Below, piece after piece: positions 1-8,509 of a stretch of 64,000 bases of DNA. Numbering within the stretch: position 1 is the stretch's first letter; each line of letters opens with the position of its first letter. The notes under the pieces were generated by a model. The model ran no database searches and was not told the DNA's origin. It saw only the letters and a program-made list of their open reading frames with translations. The translations under genes were made by a program, and so were the position numbers. Source of the DNA: Thermohalobaculum sp039821125 (GTDB taxonomy: Bacteria; Pseudomonadota; Alphaproteobacteria; Rhodobacterales; Rhodobacteraceae); assembly GCA_039821125.1 (NCBI GenBank), contig JBCBOR010000014.1:1-64000 (forward strand). Reading direction: 5' to 3'.

Positions 1-179
1 AGGGCAGCAACAGCAGAGATCGCCATGACAAACAGATAGAAATGCGGGAAGGCGCGGCGGATCGTGGGTCCCGCAATATCAGCCGGTAGTGCGGTGAAAA
101 GAAACGCCGCAAAGCCGAACGCATAGAGCACCATTCCGCCAAAGAGCAGCGCTGTGATCAGGAGTGCAGCGGTTTCCAT
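1..179 (-). CDS. DUF4149-like small membrane protein (partial, C-terminus outside window)
   Basis: Only the first 59 or so codons are in the window. They read as an N-terminal hydrophobic segment (METAALLITALLFGGMVLYA), a short polar stretch (PADIAGPTIRRAFPHF) and the beginning of a second membrane segment. This pattern matches the DUF4149/TMEM205-like family of four-helix inner-membrane proteins of unknown function. The ATG overlaps the TGA of the upstream methyltransferase-like gene by one base (TGATG), so the two are almost certainly translationally coupled. No function can be assigned beyond membrane location. Confidence 0.6.
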   Translation of the reverse strand, partial: METAALLITALLFGGMVLYAFGFAAFLFTALPADIAGPTIRRAFPHFYLFVMAISAVAA

Positions 180-1003
180 CAGGGTCTCCTTGATTGGCGC
201 GTTGTGTCCAGAAGTCTCGGCAGGGCATAAGGTACGCGGGCGCGATAGCGCTCGAACCGGTCTCCGTACCGCGCCGCGAACCGGCGCTCCTTGAAATGCG
301 GGGCAATCAGGCAATAGGCGGTGTAGCTGAACGCAAGCGCCAATTGGTCCGGCGTCCAGACCGGCACCGTCCAGAGGGTCAGCGCGAAGGCCACGTAGAT
401 CGGCTGGCGCATGATGCGGAACAGCCCCTCTGTCGGCATTTCAGGAAAGACCGGGCGGACACGCGCCATAAGCGACATCCAGCCCAGCGCACCGGACTGT
501 ACCTCGGCGCCTGCGTCGAAACTCGCTTTGGCCAGCAGGAGCCACGCTGCAGCATAAGAGATACAGATCAGCCAGAAGACAGCACCTTCAGCCTGCCACC
601 AGACGATCCCGGACGGTGTCCAGAGCGCAAACAAGGCGAGCAGTTGCGCCGATGCAATGATCGCATAGGTCGTGGAAGCAAGGGTCTGACCATGCGGGCC
701 GGGGATCAGCCGCGCCAGAAACCGTCCGCCCCGGCCCGTCAGCAGCAGTGAGTGCGCAATCGGGAACTGCAGGATCAACAGCGCATTGACCAACGCCGCC
801 CAGGGCCATGGCACGGTCCCGAAGCTCTGGCTCATCCCGAAGAACATCGCCGCCATCATCGCGAGGACTGCTGCGGCGAAGAGCGCATGGCAGACCAGAC
901 CCATGAGCAGGGCCAATGCAATTCGGCCTGTCCCGCCTGGCGGCGACAGCGTAGCCTGAACCAGCTTCACCAAACGGGCAATGCGCGGATCGGACAGGGT
1001 CAC
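179..1003 (-). CDS. Isoprenylcysteine-carboxyl-methyltransferase-like membrane protein (MddA/NnrU type)
   Basis: This 274-residue protein has about six hydrophobic segments between residues 25 and 235. A C-terminal motif region (RIMRQPIYVAFAL, then FKERRFAARYGDRFERYRARVP) is typical of the ICMT/phospholipid-methyltransferase superfamily, in which the R-x-P and E-R residues contact S-adenosylmethionine and substrate. Members include methanethiol S-methyltransferase MddA and NnrU-like proteins. The start is a GTG that overlaps the stop of the photolyase-like gene (GTGA), and the stop overlaps the next ATG, so it sits in a tight three-gene run. The fold is fairly clear; the substrate is not, and MddA activity is only one possibility. 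Confidence 0.6.
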   Translation of the reverse strand: MTLSDPRIARLVKLVQATLSPPGGTGRIALALLMGLVCHALFAAAVLAMMAAMFFGMSQSFGTVPWPWAALVNALLILQFPIAHSLLLTGRGGRFLARLIPGPHGQTLASTTYAIIASAQLLALFALWTPSGIVWWQAEGAVFWLICISYAAAWLLLAKASFDAGAEVQSGALGWMSLMARVRPVFPEMPTEGLFRIMRQPIYVAFALTLWTVPVWTPDQLALAFSYTAYCLIAPHFKERRFAARYGDRFERYRARVPYALPRLLDTTRQSRRP

Positions 1004-2199
1004 GCGATCTCCATCCGCTCGAGGATCCGTGGGATTTGCTTTTTAACCTTGAAGAACCCTGCCGTTGCGTAGTGCCAGATTGCCTCGTCCCAATCTCGCC
1101 GCCACTCGGTCAGGGTGATGCCCTGTCGCTCAAGTGCGGGCGCGGCGGCATCAAGCCAATCGCGCAGCGGGCCCTGCGGAACGAAGGGGGTCGCGATCTG
1201 CCGTGCGCCTTTTTTTGTTGCCCATTCAGCAAGGCGTTCAGGTCGGCCGGCGGTCAGAGTCTCTGCTTCTGTCGACAGACGCATCGCGGCATCCGCCAGT
1301 GCCTCCATCTCGAATGTCTGAACGTGTTCAGCAACCGGGGCGTCCGATCGCAATGTGCTGCTGGCAAGGGTGGCCACTGCAACCAGATCAAGATCGTGCG
1401 GCGAGAAAACACCCGGGCTGCAATCTTCCTCGGTGATCAGCAGCGCTGTTGGCACCCCAGCCGCAGGCGCTGTCACATCGCAGACTGGCCTTGCGGGCGG
1501 TAAGCCCTCCGGTTCCGTGCTGTCCAGCGGCTCGATCACGCTGGCCAGATCCTGCTCGCACGGCGAGAAACGCTGATTCGTGAACTTGGCGATGTTCCAC
1601 GCCTGAGCCTGATAGGCCTTGCCGCGCGTGTGCAGCCCGGCGACCCAGCGCCAGCCCAAAGTGTTCGACGCGGGATCACCATCCAGCAGATTGCGATAAA
1701 AAAAGTCCGCCCCCAGCCGCCATGGAAGATGCAAGGAGAAGATCCAGATCGAGGCAAACCACATCCGGGCATGGTTGTGCAGATAACCGGTCTCGGTCAG
1801 TTCTGTCGCCCAAGCATCGAAGCAGTCCAGCCCGGTCGATCCGGTCTCGGCCGCCTCGACGCGCTTGCGCAACCGCCGGTCCTCTGACAGAGCAATCCGG
1901 TCTGCATTGAGACCGTGCACACAGTTGCGCCAAATCGTCGGACGTCGCTCGAGCCAGCCCTTGAAATAGCTCCGCCAGACAACTTCCTGAATGAACTTCT
2001 CCGCACCGTCTGCACCGTGATGTTCGACAGCGGTGGCGACCAGTTCTTCTTCGGTGACGATCCGGCGACGCACGTAGGGCGACAGACAGGACACCGCTCT
2101 GTGTTGCCCGGGACCATGGTCATAGTTGCGACCGGACGCATAGCGCCGTCCCATTCTGGGGGCAAAGCTGTGCATCAACTCCAAAGCGTGCGCGCGCAT
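1000..2199 (-). CDS. Photolyase/cryptochrome-family protein, FAD-binding domain N-terminal (permuted domain order?)
   Basis: The 399-residue product begins almost directly with the FAD-binding all-alpha domain of photolyases. Visible landmarks are SCLSPYVRRR (about residue 37), QEVVWRSYFKGWLERRP (about 70), ARMWFASIWIFSLHLPW (about 145) and NIAKFTNQRF (about 200). The usual N-terminal alpha/beta antenna domain is missing, and a stop codon near 2299 leaves no room for it. Instead, residues 245-399 (ALLITEEDC, later a GP-R-W region and GFFKVKKQIPRIL) resemble an alpha/beta domain placed at the C-terminus. DNA repair by light is the family role; activity here is inferred. ATG at 2199 is the only usable start in the open frame. 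Confidence 0.75.
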   Translation of the reverse strand: MRAHALELMHSFAPRMGRRYASGRNYDHGPGQHRAVSCLSPYVRRRIVTEEELVATAVEHHGADGAEKFIQEVVWRSYFKGWLERRPTIWRNCVHGLNADRIALSEDRRLRKRVEAAETGSTGLDCFDAWATELTETGYLHNHARMWFASIWIFSLHLPWRLGADFFYRNLLDGDPASNTLGWRWVAGLHTRGKAYQAQAWNIAKFTNQRFSPCEQDLASVIEPLDSTEPEGLPPARPVCDVTAPAAGVPTALLITEEDCSPGVFSPHDLDLVAVATLASSTLRSDAPVAEHVQTFEMEALADAAMRLSTEAETLTAGRPERLAEWATKKGARQIATPFVPQGPLRDWLDAAAPALERQGITLTEWRRDWDEAIWHYATAGFFKVKKQIPRILERMEIA

Positions 2200-2298
2200 G
2201 GTTTGTCCGAGGTGCTCCAGTCCACTCGGACGACAAGCTGCCTCGACCGTCGATACTTTCCAGTTACTGCGCCAATCTGCGCAGGGCGTTGTCGCGCG

Positions 2299-3918
2299 TC
2301 AGCGGTTCAGACCTTCGAACAGAATTGCAACGGCCTCGGCTCCGGGATCGTTGTGACCGGCCAGACTGGCTTCCGGCAGATAGCTGGCGCGACCGGCGCG
2401 GGCCTTGGTGATCCCGGCGGTTGCATCGGCGCCTGCGCGCGCCGCGGCCGCTGCGGCCAGCACCCCGTCTGGTAGTGCATTCAGCGCAGGCTGCATCGCA
2501 TCGATCATCGTGCGGTCACCAGGCACAGCGCCGCCGACCTGCTGAATTCGTTCGAGCCCTGCCTGAAGGGCGCCGACGAAATCCTTGCCACTGGCTGATG
2601 CATCCCCGGCCGCTGCGAAGAAGATTGCAAGCAGAACACCTGAGGAGCCTCCCATCGTCTGGCTCAGCTCAAGACCGATTGCGCGGTAAAGTTGGGTTTG
2701 ATCGGCCAGCGGCAGGCGATCGAGCGCGTCAATCAGCGCGCGGCCAGCGGTTGCCAGCGTGCTGCCGGTATCGCCGTCGCCCGATTTCGCATCCAGCGCG
2801 TTCAGGTCGGCCTCCGCCTCGATCATGATGGTGCAGCACCGCTCGATGAATGCCCGTGTCTCGGGTTGCGCCGAGGCCAGCGGCTGGATTGGCGCGAGGC
2901 CATCGGGCAGGGGTTGGACGTCGATCTCGCCCACGGGCAGACATCCCGGCCAGAACCACGGCGCGACCGGGGCCAGCAGCGCTGCCTCGTCGGACTTCGC
3001 AAAGGGCAGCAGCGAGACGGAGAACCCCTGCATGTCCAGCGAGGTCATCATCGGCGCGGGCCCAACCAGCCAGCGCACCTGATCGCCGATGCGCGACTGG
3101 GTCAGTTCATCCGCCAGCACACCCATCTCCAGCGGCGTTGCACCGCCAAGATTGTTCAGCAAAGCGACGTGTGGGCCGGGTGCCATTTCGGACTCCAGCC
3201 GGTCGATCACCATCTCCATCGCGGCCTTGGCGGTGGAATAATCGACCTGTTCGATCCCCGCTTCGCCGTGGATACCAAGCCCAAGCTCGGCCTTGCCCGC
3301 GCCAATACGGTCCTCACTCGGTGAGCCTGGAATCGTGCATGTGTTGAGCGACATGCCGATGGAGATCACGCCGTCGATCACCTGCTGCGCGGCGGCTGCG
3401 ATGGTCTCGAGATCGGCTCCCTGTTCGGCCATGGCGCCCGCGATCTTGTGCACAAAGAGCGTACCGGCGACCCCGCGTGCCTGCGGCAGATCCGGCAAGG
3501 CGATGTCGTCATCGACAATGACCATGGCGACCTTCAGCCCCTGCGCCCGTGCGCGCTCGGCCGCAAGCCCGAAATTCAGCCGGTCGCCGGTGTAGTTCTT
3601 GACGATCAGCAAGCAACCCGCCTTACCCGTCACCGCAAGGATCCCAGCCAGCACCGCATCGACCGAGGGCGATGCGAAGACCTCGCCGCACACCGCTGCG
3701 GTCAGCATGCCTTGTCCGACAAACCCGGCATGGGAGGGCTCGTGCCCGGACCCGCCGCCCGAGATCAGCGCGACCTTGGACTTGTCCCAGTCCGTGCGGA
3801 CCACGACCTTGATATGGGGGTATCCGTCAAGACGGCCCAGCCGACCGCCCGCTGTGCGCAAGAGACCGTCAATCGCCTGCGTGACCAGCGTGTCCTTCGC
3901 GTTCATAAACTGCTTCAT
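2299..3918 (-). CDS. dhaK: Fused dihydroxyacetone kinase (DhaK-DhaL, ATP-type)
   Basis: This 539-residue cytoplasmic kinase phosphorylates dihydroxyacetone or a related ketose such as erythrulose. The N-terminal DhaK domain (about 1-330) shows the GGGSGHEPSH substrate loop and LGIHGE, whose histidine binds the keto group covalently. The C-terminal DhaL domain (about 345-539) has DAKSGDGDTGSTLA, with the Mg-ATP-binding aspartates, and GGSSGVLLA. The one-chain K-L fusion is the ATP-dependent form rather than the PTS-dependent form. A strong ribosome site (GAGGAGAT) precedes the ATG, 12 bases after the ATPase gene of the transporter operon, so it probably phosphorylates the imported substrate or its ketose product. 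Confidence 0.9.
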   Translation of the reverse strand: MKQFMNAKDTLVTQAIDGLLRTAGGRLGRLDGYPHIKVVVRTDWDKSKVALISGGGSGHEPSHAGFVGQGMLTAAVCGEVFASPSVDAVLAGILAVTGKAGCLLIVKNYTGDRLNFGLAAERARAQGLKVAMVIVDDDIALPDLPQARGVAGTLFVHKIAGAMAEQGADLETIAAAAQQVIDGVISIGMSLNTCTIPGSPSEDRIGAGKAELGLGIHGEAGIEQVDYSTAKAAMEMVIDRLESEMAPGPHVALLNNLGGATPLEMGVLADELTQSRIGDQVRWLVGPAPMMTSLDMQGFSVSLLPFAKSDEAALLAPVAPWFWPGCLPVGEIDVQPLPDGLAPIQPLASAQPETRAFIERCCTIMIEAEADLNALDAKSGDGDTGSTLATAGRALIDALDRLPLADQTQLYRAIGLELSQTMGGSSGVLLAIFFAAAGDASASGKDFVGALQAGLERIQQVGGAVPGDRTMIDAMQPALNALPDGVLAAAAAARAGADATAGITKARAGRASYLPEASLAGHNDPGAEAVAILFEGLNR

Positions 3919-3930
3919 GGCCGTATCTCC

Positions 3931-4926
3931 TCAGGTTATGCGCGCGCCCTCGGCGTCGAAGTACAAGGCGTTGGTCGGTTGAATGGCGAGCGTGTCGCCC
4001 GGCGCCAGATCGGTATGGGCGTCGGTCAGTGTGATGATGTCGTGGCTGTCGAGGCTCAGGTGCAGGCGGGTGTGATCGCCCAGATGCTCGATGCGCTGGA
4101 CCTCTGCCGGTTTGCCCGCGCCGTGCTGGATGTGTTCGGGACGCAGGCCGATGGTTGCGGCCCCTGTTGGCGCGCCTGCAAAGACATCCGCGGGCAGGGC
4201 ATTGATGCGAGGCAGGCCGAGCCGCCCGGCGACATAAAGGCTTACCGGGTTCTCGTAGATCTCGCGCGGCGTGCCGACCTGCACGAGGCGGCCCTCGTCC
4301 AGCACGCCGATGCTGGTCGCCATGGTCATGGCTTCGATCTGGTCATGCGTCACATAAAGGAGCGTCGCGCCAAGGCTTTCGTGGATGCGTTTCAACTCGA
4401 TGCGCAGATCGGAGCGGAGTTTGGCGTCTAGGGAACTCAGAGGCTCATCCATCAGGAAGATCTCCGGCGTCCTCACCAGCGCGCGTCCGATGGAGATCCG
4501 TTGCATCTCGCCGCCCGACAGTTGCGTCGCCTTGTTATCGAGCTTGTGCGCGATGTGAAGGATCTCGGCCACCTCGGCAACCTTGCGGGTGATTACATCG
4601 GGAGACGTGCGCAGCGCGGGCGACTTCAGCGGAAAGGCCAGGTTCTCGCGCACGGTCATGTGGGGGTAAAGCGAGTATTGCTGGAACACCATCGCGACAT
4701 TGCGCTGGGCGGGCGTGTCGCCCAGTACCGAGCGCCCGGCGATGCGGATCTCGCCACTGTCCGGCGCCTCCAGCCCCGAGATCAGGCGCAGGGTGGTCGT
4801 TTTACCCGCCCCTGTCGGCCCGAGCAGGACCATGAATGCGCCGTTGGCGATCTCGAGCGAGACGTCCTGCACGGCTTGTGTTTGCCCGAACGCCTTGGAG
4901 ACCTTCTGAAGGACCACATCAGCCAT
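3931..4926 (-). CDS. CUT1 ABC transporter ATP-binding protein (second of pair)
   Basis: This 331-residue MalK/UgpC-like ATPase powers polyol or sugar import at the inner membrane. It has Walker A (GPTGAGKTT), Q-loop (VFQQYSLYPHM), signature (LSGGEMQR), Walker B (IFLMDEP), D-loop and H-loop (VTHDQIEA), all intact, followed by a C-terminal regulatory beta domain (GLRPEHIQ). The start at MADVVLQ is chosen because homology begins there; it overlaps the end of the upstream ATPase gene by eight bases, and the longer open frame upstream is shadow. Two ATPases per transporter is the arrangement seen in glycerol (GlpST) systems. Confidence 0.9.
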   Translation of the reverse strand: MADVVLQKVSKAFGQTQAVQDVSLEIANGAFMVLLGPTGAGKTTTLRLISGLEAPDSGEIRIAGRSVLGDTPAQRNVAMVFQQYSLYPHMTVRENLAFPLKSPALRTSPDVITRKVAEVAEILHIAHKLDNKATQLSGGEMQRISIGRALVRTPEIFLMDEPLSSLDAKLRSDLRIELKRIHESLGATLLYVTHDQIEAMTMATSIGVLDEGRLVQVGTPREIYENPVSLYVAGRLGLPRINALPADVFAGAPTGAATIGLRPEHIQHGAGKPAEVQRIEHLGDHTRLHLSLDSHDIITLTDAHTDLAPGDTLAIQPTNALYFDAEGARIT

Positions 4927-6013
4927 GCAGCACCCCTGCGTTAAGGTTCGAACGGAGCGCCCGTCCGGTCTGGTTGTCGAAGAGCGTCGCAGTGGCACCG
5001 TTGAAGCTAAGCCCCACGGTCTCCCCCATCCGCGCGGGCTGACTGGCAGCGATGCGCGCTTTGACCTCGCCGTTCGTCGTCTCCAGCGTGACGATCTGCG
5101 TGGTGCCGAGATATTCGGTCGCGAGAACCTCGCCGCGATAACCCGCTGCATCGTCGAGCCGGATATGCTCGGGGCGCACGCCGTAGACGAGATCACCCTC
5201 GAACGCTTCCTGCATGGCGGGGACCGCAAGGCTCTGGTGGTGCAGATCCACTGTGGTCGTGCCAGGTGCGACTGCGCCGTGGAACTTGAGGAAGTTCATC
5301 GAGGGCGAGCCGATGAATTCCGCCACGAACATGGTCGCGGGCTTGTCGTAGATATCGAGCGGTGTGCCGAACTGCTCGATCACGCCGTGGTTCATAACGA
5401 CGATCTTGTCGCCCATCTGCATGGCTTCAAGCTGGTCATGGGTAACATAGACCGTGGTTGCGCCCATCCGGTCATGCAGGGCGCGCAACTCCTCGGCCAT
5501 GTGCTCGCGGAACTCGGCATCGAGCGCGCCGAGCGGCTCGTCCATCAGAAAACATGCAGGCTCGCGCACGATGGCCCGGCCCAGGGCCACGCGCTGTCGA
5601 TCCCCGCCGGAGAGGCCGCTGACGGGTCGGTCGAGAATGTCCTCAATCCCGAGAATGCGCGCGACCTCGGCGACTTTCTGTCGGACTTGCATCCGCGGCA
5701 TGCCCTGACTGATCAGCGGGTAGGAGATGTTGCGCCGCACGTTCATGTGCGGGTAGAGCGCGAACATCTGGAAAACGAACGCTATATCGCGCTCGCGGGC
5801 GGGCTTCTGGCTAACCTCCTCGCCATCGATGTAGATTTCGCCGGAGGTCGGCAGTTCCAGTCCCGCGATCATGCGCAGGGTCGTTGTCTTGCCGCAGCCT
5901 GACGGGCCGAGCAGCATGAAGAACTCGCCATCCTCGATCTTGAAAGACGAGGACTGCACCGCGGTGAAGTCGCCGAACTCCTTGCGCAGGTTCTGGATGC
6001 GGATCTCAGCCAT
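4919..6013 (-). CDS. CUT1 ABC transporter ATP-binding protein (first of pair)
   Basis: This 364-residue ATPase of a carbohydrate importer starts at MAEIRIQNLRKEF, behind a good ribosome site (GGAGGG). It carries Walker A (GPSGCGKTT), Q-loop (VFQMFALYPHM), signature (LSGGDRQR), Walker B (CFLMDEP), D-loop (GALD) and H-loop (VTHDQLEA), then a MalK-like regulatory domain (GVRPEHIRL). All catalytic residues are present, so with the next gene it probably forms a heterodimer with two working sites. It is separated from the upstream small membrane gene by about 200 bases holding nested inverted repeats, an unusual gap in an otherwise overlapping operon. Confidence 0.9.
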   Translation of the reverse strand: MAEIRIQNLRKEFGDFTAVQSSSFKIEDGEFFMLLGPSGCGKTTTLRMIAGLELPTSGEIYIDGEEVSQKPARERDIAFVFQMFALYPHMNVRRNISYPLISQGMPRMQVRQKVAEVARILGIEDILDRPVSGLSGGDRQRVALGRAIVREPACFLMDEPLGALDAEFREHMAEELRALHDRMGATTVYVTHDQLEAMQMGDKIVVMNHGVIEQFGTPLDIYDKPATMFVAEFIGSPSMNFLKFHGAVAPGTTTVDLHHQSLAVPAMQEAFEGDLVYGVRPEHIRLDDAAGYRGEVLATEYLGTTQIVTLETTNGEVKARIAASQPARMGETVGLSFNGATATLFDNQTGRALRSNLNAGVLHG

Positions 6014-6022
6014 GCCGGCCCT

Positions 6023-6198
6023 CCAAAGCGCCGCGTCTCCTGGTCCAAGTGCTGGACCGTTCCACTCGCGGCGAGCGGCTGATGTTCTGCACGTGGCAAA
6101 GGTCTGGGCGCCCTGCACCCTCTCCATGCGCGCAACCGAAGCCGCTCGCCGCGCGCACAGGTCGTGCCACACGCCGGACGGCAGACGCGGCGCTTTGG
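6023..6198. repeat. Nested inverted repeats inside the transporter operon
   Basis: An outer perfect 16-base inverted repeat (CCAAAGCGCCGCGTCT at 6023-6038, complement at 6183-6198) encloses a perfect 13-base pair (GCGGCGAGCGGCT at 6068-6080, complement at 6140-6152) and a small hairpin (GGTCCA/TGGACC, about 6041-6058). There is no coding signal. The gap lies between the small membrane gene and the ATPase genes, so the transcript could fold here into a long branched structure. It may be a REP-like or miniature mobile element, or an RNA processing/attenuation site. Confidence 0.65.
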
Positions 6199-6220
6199 CT
6201 CGGATCCATCAGGACAGGCA

Positions 6221-6415
6221 TCACCGGTCCTCCGGGAAGTGGCTGACCACGATGAACATCACCGTGCCCACCAGCGTCACCGCAAAGGAATAGGTGTAGG
6301 CGACCAGAGCGAAGGGCTGCATCAGCATGATGACCCCAAGCGCGATGAGCACAGAGGCCAACATCTCCCACGGGCCGCGGCGGAACCGGGCGAGACCTTG
6401 CAGAAATCCGCTCAT
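6221..6415 (-). CDS. Small DUF2160-like transporter-associated membrane protein
   Basis: The 64-residue product has two hydrophobic segments (about 19-35 and 42-58; WEMLASVLIALGVIMLM and SFAVTLVGTVMFIVV). Its start overlaps the permease stop (ATGA). A small protein of this kind, DUF2160 or GlpU, is a recurring member of glycerol ABC transporter operons of rhizobia and relatives, between the permease and ATPase or binding-protein genes. I assign it on size, topology and position; residue-level family identity is less certain. It probably associates with the permease pair in the inner membrane; its exact role is unknown. Confidence 0.65.
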   Translation of the reverse strand: MSGFLQGLARFRRGPWEMLASVLIALGVIMLMQPFALVAYTYSFAVTLVGTVMFIVVSHFPEDR

Positions 6416-7350
6416 TTGCGCACCGCTCCGAAGGTGATCCCGCGCAAGAGGTGCTTGCGCAACAGGATGGTGAAAACCATGACCGGCAGAAGGAAGATCG
6501 TGGCGCCCGCCGCCACCGCCGGCCAGTCCTGCCCGGCCACCCCGATGATCGTGGGGATGAACGGCGGCGCGGTCTGCGCCGTGCCGGAGGTCAGAAGCAC
6601 CGCGAACGCGTACTCGTTCCACGCGAAGATCAGGCAGAAGATCGCCGTCGCGGCAATCCCCGTCGCGGCTTGCGGCAGCACCACCTTGGTGAAGGCCTGA
6701 AACCGTGTGTACCCATCGATCAGTGCGGCTTCTTCGTACTCGCGCGGGATCTCGTCCATGAACCCCTTGAGCAGCCACACCGCCAGCGACAGGTTCACAG
6801 CGGTGTAGAGCAGGATCATCCCGGCATGGGTATCGCTGAGGCCCAGCGTCCGGAACATCAGGAAAATCGGGATCGCCACGGCGATGGGCGGCATCATCCG
6901 GGTCGACAGGATGAAGAACAGCAGATCGTCCTTCAGCGGAATGCGATAGCGCGAGAATGCATAGGCAGCCAAGGTCCCCAGAAACACACTCAGGAACGTC
7001 GATCCGAACCCGATGATCACCGAGTTCATGAACCGCTCGCCAAACCGCGAGGGACCGACGATGCGCATCCCCTTGTCGTGGACGATCTCTTCGTACCAGG
7101 TCTCGGGCGGGTTGGCCGCGCGCTCCTCCTCCGAGGCCAGCGTCTGGGTGGTGAAGAGGTTCACATACCCCTCCAGCGACGGCTCGGAGATGACCTTGGG
7201 CGGATAGGCGATGCTGTCCTCGGAGGTCTTGAACCCGGTCGAGATGATCCAGAGGAGCGGCAGCATGGTGATCAGCGTGTAACCGATGACCAGCACGGCG
7301 GCGATCCCCTTCTGGGTGCGCGACGGCTCGGTGATGGAGTACCCGCTCAT
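6412..7350 (-). CDS. CUT1 ABC transporter permease (MalG-like)
   Basis: This 312-residue inner-membrane permease has about six transmembrane segments and the EAA loop (EEAALIDGYTRFQAFTKVVLP) that docks on the ATPase. STRMMPPIAVAIP is a conserved patch of the second permease of polyol transporters. A roughly 60-residue periplasmic insert after the first membrane helix (about residues 45-95) is longer than in MalG and is also seen in glycerol-type systems. The ATG overlaps the stop of the preceding permease gene by four bases; the longer upstream frame is antisense or out-of-frame shadow. Operon with flanking genes. Confidence 0.88.
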   Translation of the reverse strand: MSGYSITEPSRTQKGIAAVLVIGYTLITMLPLLWIISTGFKTSEDSIAYPPKVISEPSLEGYVNLFTTQTLASEEERAANPPETWYEEIVHDKGMRIVGPSRFGERFMNSVIIGFGSTFLSVFLGTLAAYAFSRYRIPLKDDLLFFILSTRMMPPIAVAIPIFLMFRTLGLSDTHAGMILLYTAVNLSLAVWLLKGFMDEIPREYEEAALIDGYTRFQAFTKVVLPQAATGIAATAIFCLIFAWNEYAFAVLLTSGTAQTAPPFIPTIIGVAGQDWPAVAAGATIFLLPVMVFTILLRKHLLRGITFGAVRK

Positions 7351-8291
7351 CGTTCCTTCACCTTGTTCAGGGCTTTGACGTAGATCGAGGCGAGGCCGAA
7401 GACGGTGACAAAGAGGATGATCGCATAGGCGCTGGAATAGCCGGTGCGCCACTTCTCGAACGCCTCGCGCTTGAGATCGATCGAGGTCAGCGTCGTGGTG
7501 TTGCCCGGTCCGCCGCCGGTAAGCTGAACCACCAGGTCGAACATCTTGAAGTTCTCGATCCCGCGAAACAGCACGGCGAGCATCAGGAACGGCAGGACCA
7601 TCGGCACGGTGATCGTCCAGAACTGGCGCCACTTCGACGCGCGGTCACATTCAGCGGCCTCATAGATGCTGTCCGGGATCGACCGCAGGCCCGCCAGACA
7701 GATCAGCATCACGAACGGTGTCCACATCCACGTGTCGACGATCACGATGGCCCAAGGTGCGAGCCCCTTGTCGCCGATCATGGAAAAGCTGGTGGGATCC
7801 GCGCCGCTGAAGAACGCGACGGCGTAATTGAAGAGCCCGATCTGCGGCTGATAGAGGAACGTCCAGAAGTTCCCGACGACCGCCGGCGAAAGCATCATCG
7901 GCAGGACGATGATGGTGGTCCAGAGATCGTTGCCCTTGAACTTGTGGTTGATCAGCCAGGCCAGCGCGAACCCGATTAGCACCTGCAGGACAATGGTCCA
8001 TACGAGAAAGTGCGCCGTCGCCTGCATGGTCAGCCAGATGTCGCTGTCGGTCAGGATGCGTTCGTAATTTCGCGTCCCGATCCATTTGACATCGGCGTTG
8101 GGGCGGTTGGCGCGGAAGTTTGTGAAGCTGAGACGGATCGTCCAGATCAGCGGGAAGATGTTCACCGCCAGCAGGAGGAAGATCGTCGGCGCCACGAAGA
8201 TCCAAGCGATGGTCCGGTCACTCAGGCCGCGGACGCGCTGAGCAATCGGGACCGGTGTGGCCTTGGCGATGGTGTCGATTGGCGTGGACAT
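7347..8291 (-). CDS. CUT1 ABC transporter permease (MalF-like)
   Basis: This 314-residue inner-membrane permease has a first transmembrane helix near 28-50 (IAWIFVAPTIFLLLAVNIFP), five more segments and the EAA loop (YEAAECDRASKWRQFWTITVP). GGGPGNTTT before the last helix is typical of the family. The coding region starts after a 218-base gap from the binding-protein gene; that gap is filled with strong hairpins, whereas every later junction nearby overlaps. It pairs with the next gene to form the translocation channel. Confidence 0.9.
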   Translation of the reverse strand: MSTPIDTIAKATPVPIAQRVRGLSDRTIAWIFVAPTIFLLLAVNIFPLIWTIRLSFTNFRANRPNADVKWIGTRNYERILTDSDIWLTMQATAHFLVWTIVLQVLIGFALAWLINHKFKGNDLWTTIIVLPMMLSPAVVGNFWTFLYQPQIGLFNYAVAFFSGADPTSFSMIGDKGLAPWAIVIVDTWMWTPFVMLICLAGLRSIPDSIYEAAECDRASKWRQFWTITVPMVLPFLMLAVLFRGIENFKMFDLVVQLTGGGPGNTTTLTSIDLKREAFEKWRTGYSSAYAIILFVTVFGLASIYVKALNKVKER

Positions 8292-8317
8292 CGTGTTTTC
8301 TCAAGCAGGTCCCGTCA

Positions 8318-8498
8318 AGGGTGCGTCTTCGGCGCATCCGGATCGCGTTGCCGCTCTTGGCACAGGTGGGTTGCCCATCAGCGGGTGAAGTTCGGTGATG
8401 GCCTGATCCGGCTACACACGAGGACAGCACCCTACGATGCCGCCCCGTAGGGTGCTGTCCTCCTGCAAGACCACGTGTCTTGCAGGAAGACGCACCCT
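8318..8498. repeat. Compound palindromic element between binding-protein and permease genes
   Basis: An outer perfect inverted repeat (AGGGTGCGTCTTC at 8318-8330, complement at 8486-8498) encloses two strong hairpins. One has a 16-base perfect stem (8421-8436 with 8446-8461, containing AGCACCCTACG) and the next an 11-base stem (TCCTGCAAGAC at 8461-8471 with 8477-8487). On the transcript it begins about a dozen bases past the binding-protein stop. A related palindrome with the same AGGGTGCGTC arms occupies the equivalent place at 42134-42183. A REP-like role in stabilising the upstream message or limiting read-through is likely. Confidence 0.75.
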
Positions 8499-8509
8499 CG
8501 CGGTTCAGG

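Noticed and set aside
4927..5229. 100-residue N-terminal extension of the second ATPase of the first transporter
   Set aside because: It lies inside the preceding ATPase gene; the ATPase domain starts at MADVVLQ.
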